Assembly (NCBI GenBank): GCA_010015805.1
Contig: ML978133.1
Location: 744,001-808,000 of the forward strand
Source of the DNA: Rhizodiscina lignyota
Taxonomy: Eukaryota > Ascomycota > Dothideomycetes > Aulographales > Rhizodiscinaceae
DNA length: 64,000 nucleotides
Direction: 5' to 3'
Shown: positions 21,534 through 32,284 of the stretch, in pieces
Layout: each line of letters starts with the position of its first letter
How positions within the stretch are numbered: the first letter of the stretch is position 1
Program-made: the position numbers and the translations under genes
The notes under the pieces: generated by a model
The model's database searches: none
Seen by the model: only the letters and a program-made list of their open reading frames with translations
Told to the model about the DNA's origin: nothing

Positions 21534-22817
21534 ATGGAGAACGAGAGACCGCCCGCAATCGACGCGAACCAAGGGGAGGGGGATGATGGAATGGGGAACG
21601 TGCCAGATGAAAAGGCGGCCATGGAAAAGGAAGCTGGCACTTCCAGAAGCTCGCAAACATTACTAGGGACTCCGGCGATCGAGAAAGACTTTGTTGACAT
21701 GAGCACTCCGGCGGTAGAAAGAGATTTTGCCGAGATGGGTACTCCAGGGGAGAAGGCGGGCTTGGAGAAGGAAAAGATGGAAGCACAACAAGGAAGCTTA
21801 CCAGAGGCGGGCCCGGACGCTCAGAAGGAGGACAATACGCGGGCTGCACCAGAAGAGTTGTTTACGCGGCCACCCCTTGAAGAGCGTTCTACTGAGCAAA
21901 CTATCCGATCAAAAGGCCTCCCGCCGCTGAAACGCAAGGAGACCAAACTTGCGCAGAAAGCGGCGAACCCATGGCAACATCTCGGAATCACTCTCGGCCT
22001 GCCGATGATTCTCTTGTTCGACATTGTTGTGCCATGCATCATCTACTACACCTGGTTCGACAAACATAGAGCGGATTGGGTTCGACAGTGTAAAGCAGAG
22101 TTCCCTGGCCAGGGGCCATGTCCTATCCCGAAGCCTGAGTTCGACCAGAACATTCTCGGGGCTGCCATAGCATCCTTTGGCGTCGGTGAGCTATGGATCC
22201 TCGTCGCGCGAGTCTGGCGGTTGTTTTTCCATCAGGAAGAGTGTGCTCCGTTACTGTCAAGGAATCGATGGGAATTGGACGCTACATCCTGGGTTTATGC
22301 CGTGGCAATGATCATGGCCCTGATTCCATTCGTCATCGGAAGTTCATTAGTGATACCAAAGCTGTATCTCTATTCGCCTTCCTTCATCATGGGTTTCCTC
22401 GGCACTCTGATGTTTATCACAACTTGCTTGCCTTTCAACATTCCAATCGGGATTAATTCGCATACTCGCGGAACGCATCTGCGTCCCTTCATCTATTACG
22501 CGGCGGAAGATTTCATCGCGGTAGACGGCCTACAGGATCGAGAGTTCCGCGTGCGATATAACGAGCGATACGAGTCGAACAAGATGTTCCGGCGTTTCTT
22601 TCTATACCTGACCTGGTGGTGGATTCTAGGCGTGTGCGTCTATGAGGGCGCTGTTTCGGCGGTGATTTGGACTCTGGAGTTCCATTATGCATTTGGACTA
22701 TCGTTGGGCGTTTTATTCGCGTACATCGCGATATGGGCGGCTGTTACATTTGTCTGGACAAAGATAGAGATGAAGAGGGAACACAAGGCGTATCTGGCGG
22801 GCGCTTTCGATGTCTAA
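21534..22817 (+). CDS. multi-span membrane protein of unknown function
   Basis: Single-exon protein of 427 residues from ATG 21534 (the open frame extends three codons upstream only from a TTG). Residues 1-145 are hydrophilic and acidic with three imperfect copies of a short unit built on TPA(I/V)E(K/R)DF..M. The rest has six to seven hydrophobic helices: GITLGLPMILLFDIVVPCIIYY, ILGAAIASFGVGELWIL, VYAVAMIMALIPFVIGSSL, SFIMGFLGTLMFITTCLPF, RRFFLYLTWWWILGVCVYEG and SLGVLFAYIAIWAAVTFVW. A conserved-looking loop HTRGTHLRPFIYYAAEDFIAVDG lies between the fourth and fifth. Looks like a fungal-specific integral membrane protein; no transporter signature recognised. Confidence 0.8.
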   Translation: MENERPPAIDANQGEGDDGMGNVPDEKAAMEKEAGTSRSSQTLLGTPAIEKDFVDMSTPAVERDFAEMGTPGEKAGLEKEKMEAQQGSLPEAGPDAQKEDNTRAAPEELFTRPPLEERSTEQTIRSKGLPPLKRKETKLAQKAANPWQHLGITLGLPMILLFDIVVPCIIYYTWFDKHRADWVRQCKAEFPGQGPCPIPKPEFDQNILGAAIASFGVGELWILVARVWRLFFHQEECAPLLSRNRWELDATSWVYAVAMIMALIPFVIGSSLVIPKLYLYSPSFIMGFLGTLMFITTCLPFNIPIGINSHTRGTHLRPFIYYAAEDFIAVDGLQDREFRVRYNERYESNKMFRRFFLYLTWWWILGVCVYEGAVSAVIWTLEFHYAFGLSLGVLFAYIAIWAAVTFVWTKIEMKREHKAYLAGAFDV

Positions 22818-23591
22818 AGATGGCATTTCAGGATTACTGGCGCCGATAGATGTTGTGTGTCGTATTGTAATGGAAATTTAGACAGAGATTAGAAAAACTT
22901 TGAAGATTGGAGGAATTAAGAAACTTGAGTTCAAGTTCTAGTGCAAGAGGTGCGGAATAGAAGCCCTCAAACGTGAACCCCGAGCCTGAGGTATTCGTTT
23001 GCGGGCTGCAGAAGAAATGCGGCCGCAGAGAGAAGTGTACTTCAGGCACAGGCGCCAGAGCCGTAGAAGAAAAGCCGCGAAACCACACACTGTTGCTCAA
23101 AGAATAATGAGGTAGCGGAGAAAGAAATCAACAAGACGGAAAATATGGGCAATTCGATGAGCAGGGCGTCGATTTCAAGAATTCCATGCTTATGTAAGCT
23201 GATATCGTATGCGGCTTGCCGCTGGGTGAACTTCAACTCGCACTGTCATTTCGATTCAGGCAACTAGTCAAATACTTTCTTGACGAATCAAACTTTCAAA
23301 GTGCGTCTAGTATCTTTGATGCGCATCTAGACACCTATCGTTGCTCTTCCAACGCAGATTGTTTTCAGGCCGTCGGAAGGCAGCAGGATTGTTGAACCGC
23401 GCATTGGACGACCTGCACAACAGAACAACTCTCTCCTGCATTAGCTCTAACCACCTCAGGCAGCATCATTAGATATCTGAATCTTTCCATCTCGAAACAA
23501 ATTCCTTCTTCGCAATTTCGTTCTATTCTGTTCTGATCTATAATTCACTTGGTGTCCCAAATCTGCAATTGCTTCTCATCTCAGTCTAAAA
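22818..23591. other. intergenic
   Basis: About 0.8 kb; 3' flank of the membrane protein and promoter of the next gene. Nothing recognised. Confidence 0.5.
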
Positions 23592-24356
23592 ATGGCGTCC
23601 ATCAAAAAACCATCCTACGCGAAAGAGCCCGAAAAATTCCCCTGGGAACAACCTACCCCCACAGGTCCCTTCTGGATCGACATCAGCGAGCGCCTCTCCT
23701 CGCAATTCCTCAGCATCTGGGGAACCGACGGACTTGCTGAGCTACCACTCGACCCGCTGCTCAGCAAAGAAGACAAGATCCTGCTCTTCCGCCGACTGCT
23801 CGATGAGAAGCTTAAGCAGAGCGAGTCGACTACCCCGCCAGACCGCATGAGCGAAGACGACTTCAGACTGAACAGGAAAATGCACTTCGCCTTAATGTCG
23901 ACGTACACGGAGACGAAGGAATGGGCCGCCGCGCATGAAGCGGGAAAGGCGATGTCGAAGGCCTACGAGGCGCGGCATGGACGGCCGGATTTGGGCTCGC
24001 TGAACACAATGGCGTGGACGGCGGAGAGAATGGGAGAGTATGCATTGGCGGACACTTTGTGCTTGGAGAGTCTGCCCCACTTGAAGAGGCATGATGTGCT
24101 AGGGCCGGACAGCCCACAGGTGCTGGGGACAATGAGATTGAGGATGCTGATCTTGGGGAAGATAGGACGAATTGTGGAGGCGAAGGAGCTGAATAAGCAA
24201 GGATATAGGGTGATTGAGAGCATGAAGGGAGGCAAGTTTGAGAAGTACTACGAAGAGGAGATTGAGGCGATGAATGAGATTCGATCGCAGCTGGAGAAAG
24301 CGGAGGTAACAAAGGAGACCATTCCAGAGGATTGGGAACCAGAAGGATCGGCTTGA
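23592..24356 (+). CDS. helical, TPR-like protein of unknown function
   Basis: Single exon, 254 residues, ATG within AAAATGGCG. No signal peptide or membrane segment. The N-terminal 60 residues are Pro-rich (EKFPWEQPTPTGPFW); from about residue 90 onward paired helices with TPR-like spacing appear (LMSTYTETKEWAAAHEAGKAM, LNTMAWTAERMGEYALADTL, LRMLILGKIGRIVEAKEL), ending in an acidic tail. Such repeats usually mediate protein contacts. No family name can be given with confidence. Confidence 0.75.
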   Translation: MASIKKPSYAKEPEKFPWEQPTPTGPFWIDISERLSSQFLSIWGTDGLAELPLDPLLSKEDKILLFRRLLDEKLKQSESTTPPDRMSEDDFRLNRKMHFALMSTYTETKEWAAAHEAGKAMSKAYEARHGRPDLGSLNTMAWTAERMGEYALADTLCLESLPHLKRHDVLGPDSPQVLGTMRLRMLILGKIGRIVEAKELNKQGYRVIESMKGGKFEKYYEEEIEAMNEIRSQLEKAEVTKETIPEDWEPEGSA

Positions 24357-24446
24357 ACGATGCTGAACACCATGCCGAAATTTTATTCGTATCTACATGC
24401 GAGCTACATTGCGAAATTGAATAGCGAAAAGGTATAGCTCTATATT

Positions 24447-25726
24447 TTAAATAATGGAACCATTGCGTGGAATGCCATCAGCAATTTGGTCTCCAATGAC
24501 ATCAATGAGCGCCTCCCACAAGCCTCTGTTGTGGCTGTCCGGGTTACCGCTGTGGAACAAAAAGTGGTGAGCGTCCCAGTAGCAAGACCCGCCTCCAGGA
24601 CCATTCAGAGCCCGGCCGTCAACAATATCACCGGACTGGTAAAGAGCCGGCTGCCTTGTGTACGGGCCGGTAAGCTTATCGGCGACGGCGTATCCCTGGG
24701 TGTAGTTGACTGTGGCGAAGCATCCGGAGCTGTAGAACAGGATGTAGTTTCCATTCGGGGCCTTCACAATATTAGGGGCCTCGACGATGCCTTGGTCCGG
24801 AGCGCCAATGTTGTCGAAGATTACCACCGATTCTCCCTGTGTCGTCACGCCATCGGCAGCTACCTTAAGCAGCACAATCGGGGTCGCGACGATAGGTTGC
24901 ACCTAATAAGGAGTGAGTCTCTCCTTCCATACGATTAGGCATGTTTTGAGTACGTACAGTGTTTCCGCAAGCGCCTCCGTGGCCTTTGGTGTTGCCATCG
25001 ATCTTATAGACAACATAACGCTGGCCACCTTTGCCTCCACCCCACCACTGGGGCTGTGTCCAGGAGTTAGAGTTTTCGTCTTGCACCTCTGTCTGACCCT
25101 GGTAGCCCCATCCTTGGCCCTTCTGGTCCCAGTCTTTGAAGCCTGCGGCATCAATTGCTCCACCTTGGTCGATGGGGCAGGCGATTGTTGTGTTCAGCGG
25201 GCTGTATGGACCCTTAACAGTCTTTGATGTTGCGGCGCCAATGCAGTGGAGCCCACCGCCAACTGCCTTAGTCGTGGCAGCGCTGAAATACATGAGGTAA
25301 GAGCCGTCGTCCTGTTTAGACTTAGCGTTCAATCATTGAACTGCATGCAGAATTGGCTGATCTTACCAGCACGTTCACATCAGGAGCCCAGGTGATCGGA
25401 GCATTGTGGTCGATCCATGAGGGAAGGCCTGCCGTGGGCAGGGCATCGAAACCGTCCAACTTGGTCCAGTCCTGGAAGTCCGGAGAAGTAGCGACTTGGA
25501 TATTAATGTCATCGTGGCTGGTTGCAAAAGCCCACCATGTGCTGCCAACCTTGATTATAGATGGGTCGGCAAAACTCTCAGCGATGACAGGTCCATGAGT
25601 AAAAGTATCATTGGGACTGAAGCTCTCAGTTTTTTGCTGTCTGACCGTGAGGTACGGACGACCTCCGAGGCCGTAGGCCTGGAGAGCAAACAGGGAGCTA
25701 ATGAGAAAGAAGAGAGAGGACAACAT
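24447..25726 (-). CDS. secreted GH43-type arabinanase/xylosidase
   Basis: Five-bladed beta-propeller glycosidase acting on arabinan or xylan side chains outside the cell. Start ATG 25726 gives a signal peptide MLSSLFFLISSLFALQAYG; further upstream codons are not plausible. Exons 25726-25367, 25311-24958 and 24902-24447; phases agree (second donor GTACGT). GH43 landmarks: catalytic base Asp in ESFADPSIIKVGSTWW, the second Asp in GGAIDAAGF, the general acid Glu in GIVEAPNIVKAPNG, and YFSAATT. The last blade has SCYWDAHHFLFHSG. Subfamily and exact substrate cannot be read here. Confidence 0.85.
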
Positions 25727-27191
25727 GTCGAATGGTATTATGACGTGTTGACTAAGCGAAGGGCTCACGCAAAGGAAGCGAGAGTGTAATGCGCCCGAAG
25801 GAACGGCGCGCACGATCTGCAAACAAGAAACGTCTAGAGAAACAAATAGGAGTTAAGGAAACCAACAGCGAACAGAAGGTGAGCGAGATACTCCATATAC
25901 ATATGCTGAGGTACCCTCGCAAGCAGCATCCCACAGGTACCACGGACCAATGGACAGGGTGGAGACTAAAGTAGATTGGATATTACTTTCTTTGCTCATC
26001 CTTAAGCATAAGGCGTTAGCGAGAAGAACGAGCGAGGTACTTCGCCGTTCGTTGACGTGGTTTCAAACAAGCTAGTTTCCCGCATGAGTGAGACCTCGAA
26101 ATTGGGTGTGGCTGTGGTCGGACGAATAAGGTTATTGCTGGCGGTCGCCCCTCTTCCCTCGGAGAACCTATCAAGCTATGCAGACACCTTAGTTTCTACG
26201 TCGAATAGCGACGCTTTCCATGTCTCAAGGCGTTTCCGGAAGTATTATCGGTGTTTTCTGCATGGCTCTTCAGCTGCGGGTGAATTTGGAACCGCCTCCG
26301 CTGTACACTGTATTTGACGTCAGAAGTGGAACGCCTATTTTCAGGATCAGCTAGAATGATCAGAGAGGAAGTTGGTTCGACATCGCTAGGTCCTTGTCAT
26401 CGCAGTCAGCAGATTGTACTATGATTGTCGAACGGTGACCTCTGGGCCCCACCTCCAGCGGCTCTTTGCAAGGATGAAGCTTGTGGCACCAGGAACAATC
26501 TCATGAGTCGTGAATATCAACGTGACGATCACAGCGCGATGTTGAGATGATGAACATATCGAGTGCGTTCTGTCAGCGAGTGGATGCATGTCAGATGGTG
26601 TGCCCGGCCAGGACGGCGAAAGCAGGTCTGAAGCGGAGCTCCGTTTCTTCAACCTTGAGCTCTTGCACAAAGCTTGATTTTGTGGTACTATAGTACAATA
26701 GATTTGTGCCGCGTAACGTACCCAGTTATGCAAGTTTCAGGTGTGTGGAGAGTTGAGCGTTGGAAGAGGCAGTGCCAGCGAAGTCACGCTAGCCCGTATG
26801 GGACAAGCCACGACTATCAAAGGTGAACTCTATGAATGCAACAGAAGAGCCTTTGTAGGAAATGAATCTTGTGAGAAAGGTAAGTTAACTGTAATCGGTT
26901 CATGTACACCATCAAGTTTCCGTTTCGTGTGAGATCCAATGCCCCCCTCTGGTTAGTTGGGGCCCACACCGCGTCAACAATTTTGAAATAAGTACCTACA
27001 AAGTACAGTATCTCAACCCGGTATCAAGAATGGCGTATGCAAGGGGCAGGCAGTCCTATTGTTCGGCTCTTGACTTGATGTGTCAGATCTTCTTGATATA
27101 GCGAGAGATAGACCTCATATAAACTCCGTTTCTGTTCTTGGACGTGAAAAACGCAGGAGTGCAGTCTCCACTGAGTTGCCTGTCATCACGT
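25727..27191. other. intergenic
   Basis: About 1.5 kb without a supported gene. Open frames at 26057-26317 (plus) and 26419-26733 (minus) lack ATG starts or any domain. It separates two minus-strand genes. Confidence 0.5.
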
Positions 27192-27926
27192 CTACTCCGT
27201 GTAAGGAGGCGGAGCAATGCTCGACGTCCCGCTACCAGTGGCGCTACTACTTGTACCAGTTGCTGTCGAAGTACCTAATGTATGTTGTCGTTCGGACTTC
27301 TCAAATACCCGCGTAAAGAGTGCTATTTCGTTCCCCAGTTGTCCCGTTGCTCGGGCCTTGGCCTCCTCCCACTCTCCAGGCTTCAGAACCAAATTGGCGA
27401 AATAACCTCTGTTGAACCTACGAACAGTCAGTATCAGTGTCAAAGACCGGGCGACAGTGTCTACTTACAGCACATATATCGTCCTGTCCCACAGGTGGCC
27501 GGCACTCATTACCAACGGGTGCGGAATCTCTTCCCGCGTCGGAGAATATATTGCATTTACCTCAAGGCTCAGTGTTAGTTCATAATACTTAATGTTTGGT
27601 ACGAAAGTCGCTTACCAACGCTCGGTAACGGAAACGTTCCTCCCATGATACTTTTCGTTTTTCGGCATGACGGTATAGAGCACACACCAAATGAATCGAC
27701 GCCGTCTCTCTTTCGCGGCCGCTTTATTCCATTCTTTCCGCAGTCTGTTCCATTCCCGATAATTGGGCTCTCCGATTGTTAACGCCAAAACGGAGGCAAG
27801 GTAGATGAAAATCGTGACCAGAAAGAATAGCAACATAAGTCCGAGAGGAATGCCTATGAGACCACCAAGCACACCCAGTACGATACGGGTCCATTCTGGA
27901 GGTTTGTTGTTCGGTATGGGAGCCAT
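27192..27926 (-). CDS. small membrane protein of unknown function
   Basis: Three exons (27926-27616, 27567-27469, 27417-27192) give 211 residues. Intron 1 has a GTAAGC donor and CTAAC branch and must use the acceptor CACTGAG rather than the next AG six bases downstream, which would hit a stop. Residues 12-50 form one long or two short hydrophobic helices (IVLGVLGGLIGIPLGLMLLFFLVTIFIY...). Then comes a basic amphipathic stretch (RLRKEWNKAAAKERRRRF), and the C-terminus is Ser/Thr/Gly-rich ending PPPYTE, a PPxY-type motif that could bind a Rsp5-like ubiquitin ligase. Family not recognised. Confidence 0.7.
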
Positions 27927-28286
27927 TCTGCGAATGACGTGATTCGAATGTTCTTCAGTGTGTCAAACGCGAGGTACACTCGAGAGGACTGCAAGTTTGT
28001 CAAGAATATCTTCGATCAAAGTATATCGAGAGCGCGTTGATGAACGGTTCTGAAAACTGGTCTAGTCCATACTTCCTACACTACAACAAATCATTTGATG
28101 TTTGTTTGGATTGGCTGTCCTAGGATTGGCTGTGGTTAATTGGCGGTGCGGAGGCTCTTGTCCACTGCAATCCTTCGACTTTGAATTCTCTCGTCCCAAT
28201 AATGTGGCTAGCTGCTACGCCAATCTTCAGTAAAACAACCATCTCAACCAACTGTCATCTCAAATTGATAGAACCTTCAGTGGTAG
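27927..28286. other. intergenic, divergent promoter region
   Basis: Between the small membrane protein gene and the GFA-domain gene. Nothing recognised. Confidence 0.45.
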
Positions 28287-28873
28287 CCGAATGAGTATTT
28301 CGCCTCAACAACATACAAGCGCAAATGCCACTGCGCTGCTCTTCGCTTCACGGTTATCCTCTCGCCCCCTCTCCAGGGTGGATACTCGATCGGCCATTGC
28401 AATTGCTCCATTTGCACGAAGAATAGGAATCCTCTCGCCCCCTCTCCAGGGTGGATACTCGATCGGCCATTGCAATTGCTCCATTTGCACGAAGAATAGG
28501 AATCCGCTCGCGTATCCCAGGAGAGAGGATGTGGTCTTCCAATCAGGTGAAGACAATATGAACGATTACCTGTTCGACGACATGCGCAAGCCGCTCCGTT
28601 TCTGCAAGACCTGCGGGACCTCAGTCCTCATCGACTTTTCAAATTCAAATTTCGAGAAGAAAGAGGAATTCACTGCCATCAATGTGAGCAGAGTGTCCTG
28701 TACTTGAGCCCTGGTCCATGCTTAGATGTTTCAAATTCGCGCTCTTGAAGGGATTGAGGTAATCAACCAAGTTGGGACATGTCCTAATAATAGCCAAATA
28801 TCGCGGCCTCTTTTTGTGTTACTGAACTGCTGAAAACATTTTCAGCAAAGGGAAACCCAGGTGGATAATTTAA
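28287..28873 (+). pseudogene. GFA/CENP-V-domain gene broken by tandem duplication
   Basis: The GFA fold binds zinc through Cys clusters and includes glutathione-dependent formaldehyde-activating-like proteins. Cys motifs are visible as KCHCAAL (28312 on), CNCSICTKN and FCKTCGTSV. An exact 73-bp tandem duplication (28356-28501) lies in the exon between the first and second motifs. Because 73 is not a multiple of three, the frame entering from KCHC meets a stop in copy 2, while CNCSIC-FCKTC continues only in the second copy's frame. The 3' part has an intron near 28685 (GTGAGC) and probably a last short exon ending near 28873; the 3' model and the true start are uncertain. A 98-nt splice from a weak GTTATC donor could in theory bypass the lesion. 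Confidence 0.6.
28356..28501 (+). repeat. perfect 73-bp tandem duplication
   Basis: 28356-28428 is repeated without a mismatch at 28429-28501, followed by four more matching bases. Perfect identity implies a recent event or an assembly artefact. Confidence 0.95.
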
Positions 28874-28964
28874 GCGATACAAGCGAACCTGCGGCCGTAC
28901 AAGATTAGAATTTTCAATCGCCCCCACCCAGGCCCTTCACATAATACAAAAAGCAAATGAAGCT

Positions 28965-30719
28965 TTACGAAGCCGCACTTTCGGCCGCCTGATTTCCTGG
29001 GTTTCGTCTGTTGAGCACCGCCACACCCTCCACATGTCCCGTCTGAGGGAAGAAGTCGAATCCCCTGAGGCTCTCAATCTCATATGTCACATCACCTCCA
29101 TCGTCCAGCCCGTTAACCATCATACCCACATCCCTCGCCTGTGTGTGCACATTGCAACTCACATAGACGATTCTTGCCGGAGCGTAGCGCATCAGCTGCC
29201 GGATAAAATCTTCATCGCATCCCTTGCGTGGCGGGTCAATGATCACGACAGCTTCCTCTGACTGAAACTTGACACTTGCGAAGAGCTCCTTTGCGTCGGC
29301 TGCGATGAACTCGGCCTGAGACTCGGGGAGCTTGTTCAATCGGGCGTTTTCGTTAGCAGATGTAATGGACGAGTCGGAGATGTCGATGCCGATGGTTTTC
29401 GTGAAGAGAGATGCGAGTGTGATACTGAAGAGGCCGCTTCCACAATATGCATCGATGAGGTATTTGAGCTTGGGGGTTGCCTCCCCTGACGCAGGAGGGA
29501 GTACGTTCTCGCGAACGAAGGATGTGAATGGCGAGAGTATTGAATTGTTGTTTTGAAAGAACGCACCAGCCCGATTAGTGAAGACGAACGAATCGATGTA
29601 TTCGGTGGTCTTCGCATTCGAATCCGTGACACAAGTCTTATAGTCTGTGTAGCCCTCTTTGGCATCTTCCACAGCATCTTTCGGGATATTTGCAGCGCCG
29701 TTGCTCGTTGGAGAAGCGCTGCCGTCCTCTTTTGAGGAGACTCGCACAGTACTTTCTCTCAAAAGGAGAGTGGCGCCGCGTTTAAAAGAATTCAGCTCAT
29801 CTGCAACTCGTTTTCGCTCTTTCTTCATCCCCATTCGCACAGCACCAGTCCCAATTGGACAATCTTCAATATCCATGGTCTTCCTCGACCCCTTTGGCAT
29901 GAAGCCAATTGCAGGGACTTCCTTAAACGTCTCGTGGATGCCTCTACGTCGGTCACTTCTTTTGCTATCTGGTGGACCATCAAAGTGCGGCGTCAGCTTT
30001 GTGCGATAACCGTACTGTAACGGAGATCCAATGGTCGCCCGAACGGTGGGAATATTTTCTGGACGGATTTCGGAGAAGTTCTTGAAAGCTTTTTCAACGA
30101 TCCGCCGCTTGTGTTCGAGCTGCTCATCGTAGGAGAGCATTTGGAACTGACAGCCTGCACATTTTGCGAAGTAACCACATTGAATGAGACCATCATCGCG
30201 TAATGGCGATGGTCTGATTACTTCCAAGAAATCGGTGACGGTGTGCGAAATGCCATGTGGTGCAGCATGACGGACGACCTTGGCTTTGACAGTGTCTTGT
30301 GGTACAGTGTACGGAACTGTATACACTTCTCCGCTCTCAGGATCGTATGCGAGTCCATCGCCTGTAGAAGAAAGCTCGGAGATTGTTAATTCGACCTCTG
30401 TGCCGTATTCTAACTGCTTGCGCTCTGTTGAACCTTGCTCTTTCTCGCCATCAAATGCCAACTTCGACAACATGTTCTTGATATCAGTAAGCAGCACGGC
30501 TTCATGCGAGCCATCTTTCAAGTCGACGTCTTTCGACGCCTTCTGCTTCTTGTTCTTGAATCTGTACCCGCCTCGATGCTTGCGCTTTTCTCCATGCTGC
30601 TCGGTTCGCGCTGAGTCTGCGACTGAAGAAGCCATTGTGAGATATTTCGCAATTGAGATCTTAGCCTGGCGTGAAATCAGTGGTTTCTGGCATAATCTGA
30701 CCCCGAACTTGGCAAGCAT
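28965..30719 (-). CDS. TRM2: tRNA (uracil-54-C5)-methyltransferase, TrmA/RumA class
   Basis: SAM-dependent enzyme that makes m5U (ribothymidine) at position 54 of tRNA. Single exon, 584 residues, ATG 30719. N-terminal 40 residues are basic and could target mitochondria; a second Met at 29 (MASSVADS) could give a nuclear/cytosolic form. Order of parts: basic tail, TRAM-like domain (VELTISELSSTGDGLAY), Cys-rich block CGYFAKCAGCQFQ, then the methyltransferase with FFQNNNSIL, SAM loop DAYCGSGLFSITLA, DPPRKGCDEDF and the catalytic-Cys motif VYVSCN. Length agrees with yeast Trm2 relatives. Head-to-head with mitochondrial uS5. Confidence 0.93.
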   Translation of the reverse strand: MLAKFGVRLCQKPLISRQAKISIAKYLTMASSVADSARTEQHGEKRKHRGGYRFKNKKQKASKDVDLKDGSHEAVLLTDIKNMLSKLAFDGEKEQGSTERKQLEYGTEVELTISELSSTGDGLAYDPESGEVYTVPYTVPQDTVKAKVVRHAAPHGISHTVTDFLEVIRPSPLRDDGLIQCGYFAKCAGCQFQMLSYDEQLEHKRRIVEKAFKNFSEIRPENIPTVRATIGSPLQYGYRTKLTPHFDGPPDSKRSDRRRGIHETFKEVPAIGFMPKGSRKTMDIEDCPIGTGAVRMGMKKERKRVADELNSFKRGATLLLRESTVRVSSKEDGSASPTSNGAANIPKDAVEDAKEGYTDYKTCVTDSNAKTTEYIDSFVFTNRAGAFFQNNNSILSPFTSFVRENVLPPASGEATPKLKYLIDAYCGSGLFSITLASLFTKTIGIDISDSSITSANENARLNKLPESQAEFIAADAKELFASVKFQSEEAVVIIDPPRKGCDEDFIRQLMRYAPARIVYVSCNVHTQARDVGMMVNGLDDGGDVTYEIESLRGFDFFPQTGHVEGVAVLNRRNPGNQAAESAAS

Positions 30720-30883
30720 GTATTATCGTCGTGGCGTTGTAGAGGGAAAGCTCAGAGCTAAGGTTGCGGCTCAAATTTATGGCCCAAAATTTCTCGAATC
30801 GTGAAAAACCTCCGCCTGCAACTCCGACTCCACAAAACCTTCAATTGGCCACTACCACAACCATCTCTACACATGCTAACGTG
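30720..30883. promoter_or_regulatory. short bidirectional promoter, TRM2 / uS5m
   Basis: Only 164 bp separate the two divergent start codons (60 bp if uS5m starts at the upstream in-frame ATG 30779). A shared promoter is inferred from spacing; no specific element was recognised. Confidence 0.5.
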
Positions 30884-32030
30884 ATGAGCACCTCGCGACC
30901 AGCAAAATGGTTCCTCTCAGCCATCCGAAGATCAAATCCCTCTCAGCCATCACCGCGACGAAGCTTCCACACGACATCAACGCACCTCCGATCCCTACCC
31001 TCCCTCCCTCCAACCCCCGAACAGCGTGCCCAAAAGGCTCAAGCCCGAACAGAACAAGTTAGACAACGTGCGCAGGAGATCAGACGCTATACCGATGAAG
31101 AGAAAGTAGCCCTCCACCACCTCTACACACCACAGCAGGTGGAAGCCCTCCTCGCCGCTGAAGATGCCATCGATGCGCAAGACCTCGTCACGCAGGGCGA
31201 GATGCGCAGCGATCCTGCGGCATTGCGGTACTTAGATGATCTTGCGAGTATTGATCCAGTGCTGGATAAGCTTTCGCAGGGCCCCGAGATAAAATATGGC
31301 ATGGAAGACAGCTCGTCCTCCCGAGCCGCAGACTCTGCGGCCGAGCGACAGAGCAAGAGCAAGAGCAGCGAAAGCGCCGCGGAGAAGGCAAAGAGGAAAC
31401 TTGCGGAGGCAGATGAGGACCCCCATTTGCGCCGACTCATCCAACAGACTGGCTTCACGGCCGAGCAGATCCGCAAGTTCCGCGTCAAGACGCTTGTGCA
31501 GCACGCTGTCGTGAACCAGACGCGCATGGGGAAGATACGGAGTCTGTATTTCCTCACCATTGCCGGGAACGGGAATGGACTGTTGGGGATCGGCGAGGGC
31601 AAGGCGACGGAGAATGAGGACGGCCAGAGGCAGAGCATTATGGCGGCGATCAGAAACATGAAGCCCGTGCATCGATATGAGTCTCGTACGATATATGGGG
31701 AGGTGGAGGGGAAGGTCGGTGCTGTGGAGGTGAAGTTGAGTGCGAGACCACCTGGTATGATACTTCTTCCTTTTTAAAGTTCTTAATCCGTGCTAACTAG
31801 TATGCGTAGGATTTGGCAATCGTTGCCAGCATCTCATCTTCGAGATGGCTCGAGCCGCCGGAATCAGCGACCTTGCCGCACGCGTACCGCGCTCAAGAAA
31901 CAAAATGAACGTCTGCAAAGCCACATTGCAAGCTTTGCAGAGTCAGAAGCTTCCTGAGGACATTGCCCGCGCAAGAGGGCTGAAGATGGTGGATGCTCGA
32001 AAGGTGTACTATGCTGGAAAGGTCTATTAG
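30884..32030 (+). CDS. mitochondrial ribosomal protein uS5 (small subunit)
   Basis: Two exons, 30884-31754 and 31810-32030, giving 363 residues; intron donor GTATGA with a CTAAC branch. The start chosen gives an Arg/Ser-rich presequence ending near RSFHTTS, fitting mitochondrial import; ATG 30779 in the same frame is an alternative. The N-terminal half is a charged fungal extension. The S5 RNA-binding domain starts near KFRVKTLVQHAVVNQTRMGKIRSLYFLTIAGNGNGLLGIGEGKA and the C-terminal domain contains EVKLSARPPGFGNRCQHLIFEMARAAGISDLAARV. Acts in decoding fidelity of the mitoribosome. Confidence 0.93.
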
Positions 32031-32284
32031 AAGGATCTTTACGGAAGCCGAATGTAGAGGCGGTGCATTTGAAAGGCGTATCATTTGTTGGCATAGCGTC
32101 GTTGACGGGCCAGAAGTGCCGTCTGTATCATATCCATCTGTACATATAAGTGCATCCACTTCCAGATATAACAACCTTTCTATAACCCTGGGTATCATGT
32201 TCCTGCCAAACTCCATCCCAAACCTAATATATGCATCCGGAACGCGCAATCATGAGTTCTGCGTCAATGGCCGGCCGTTCTGTC

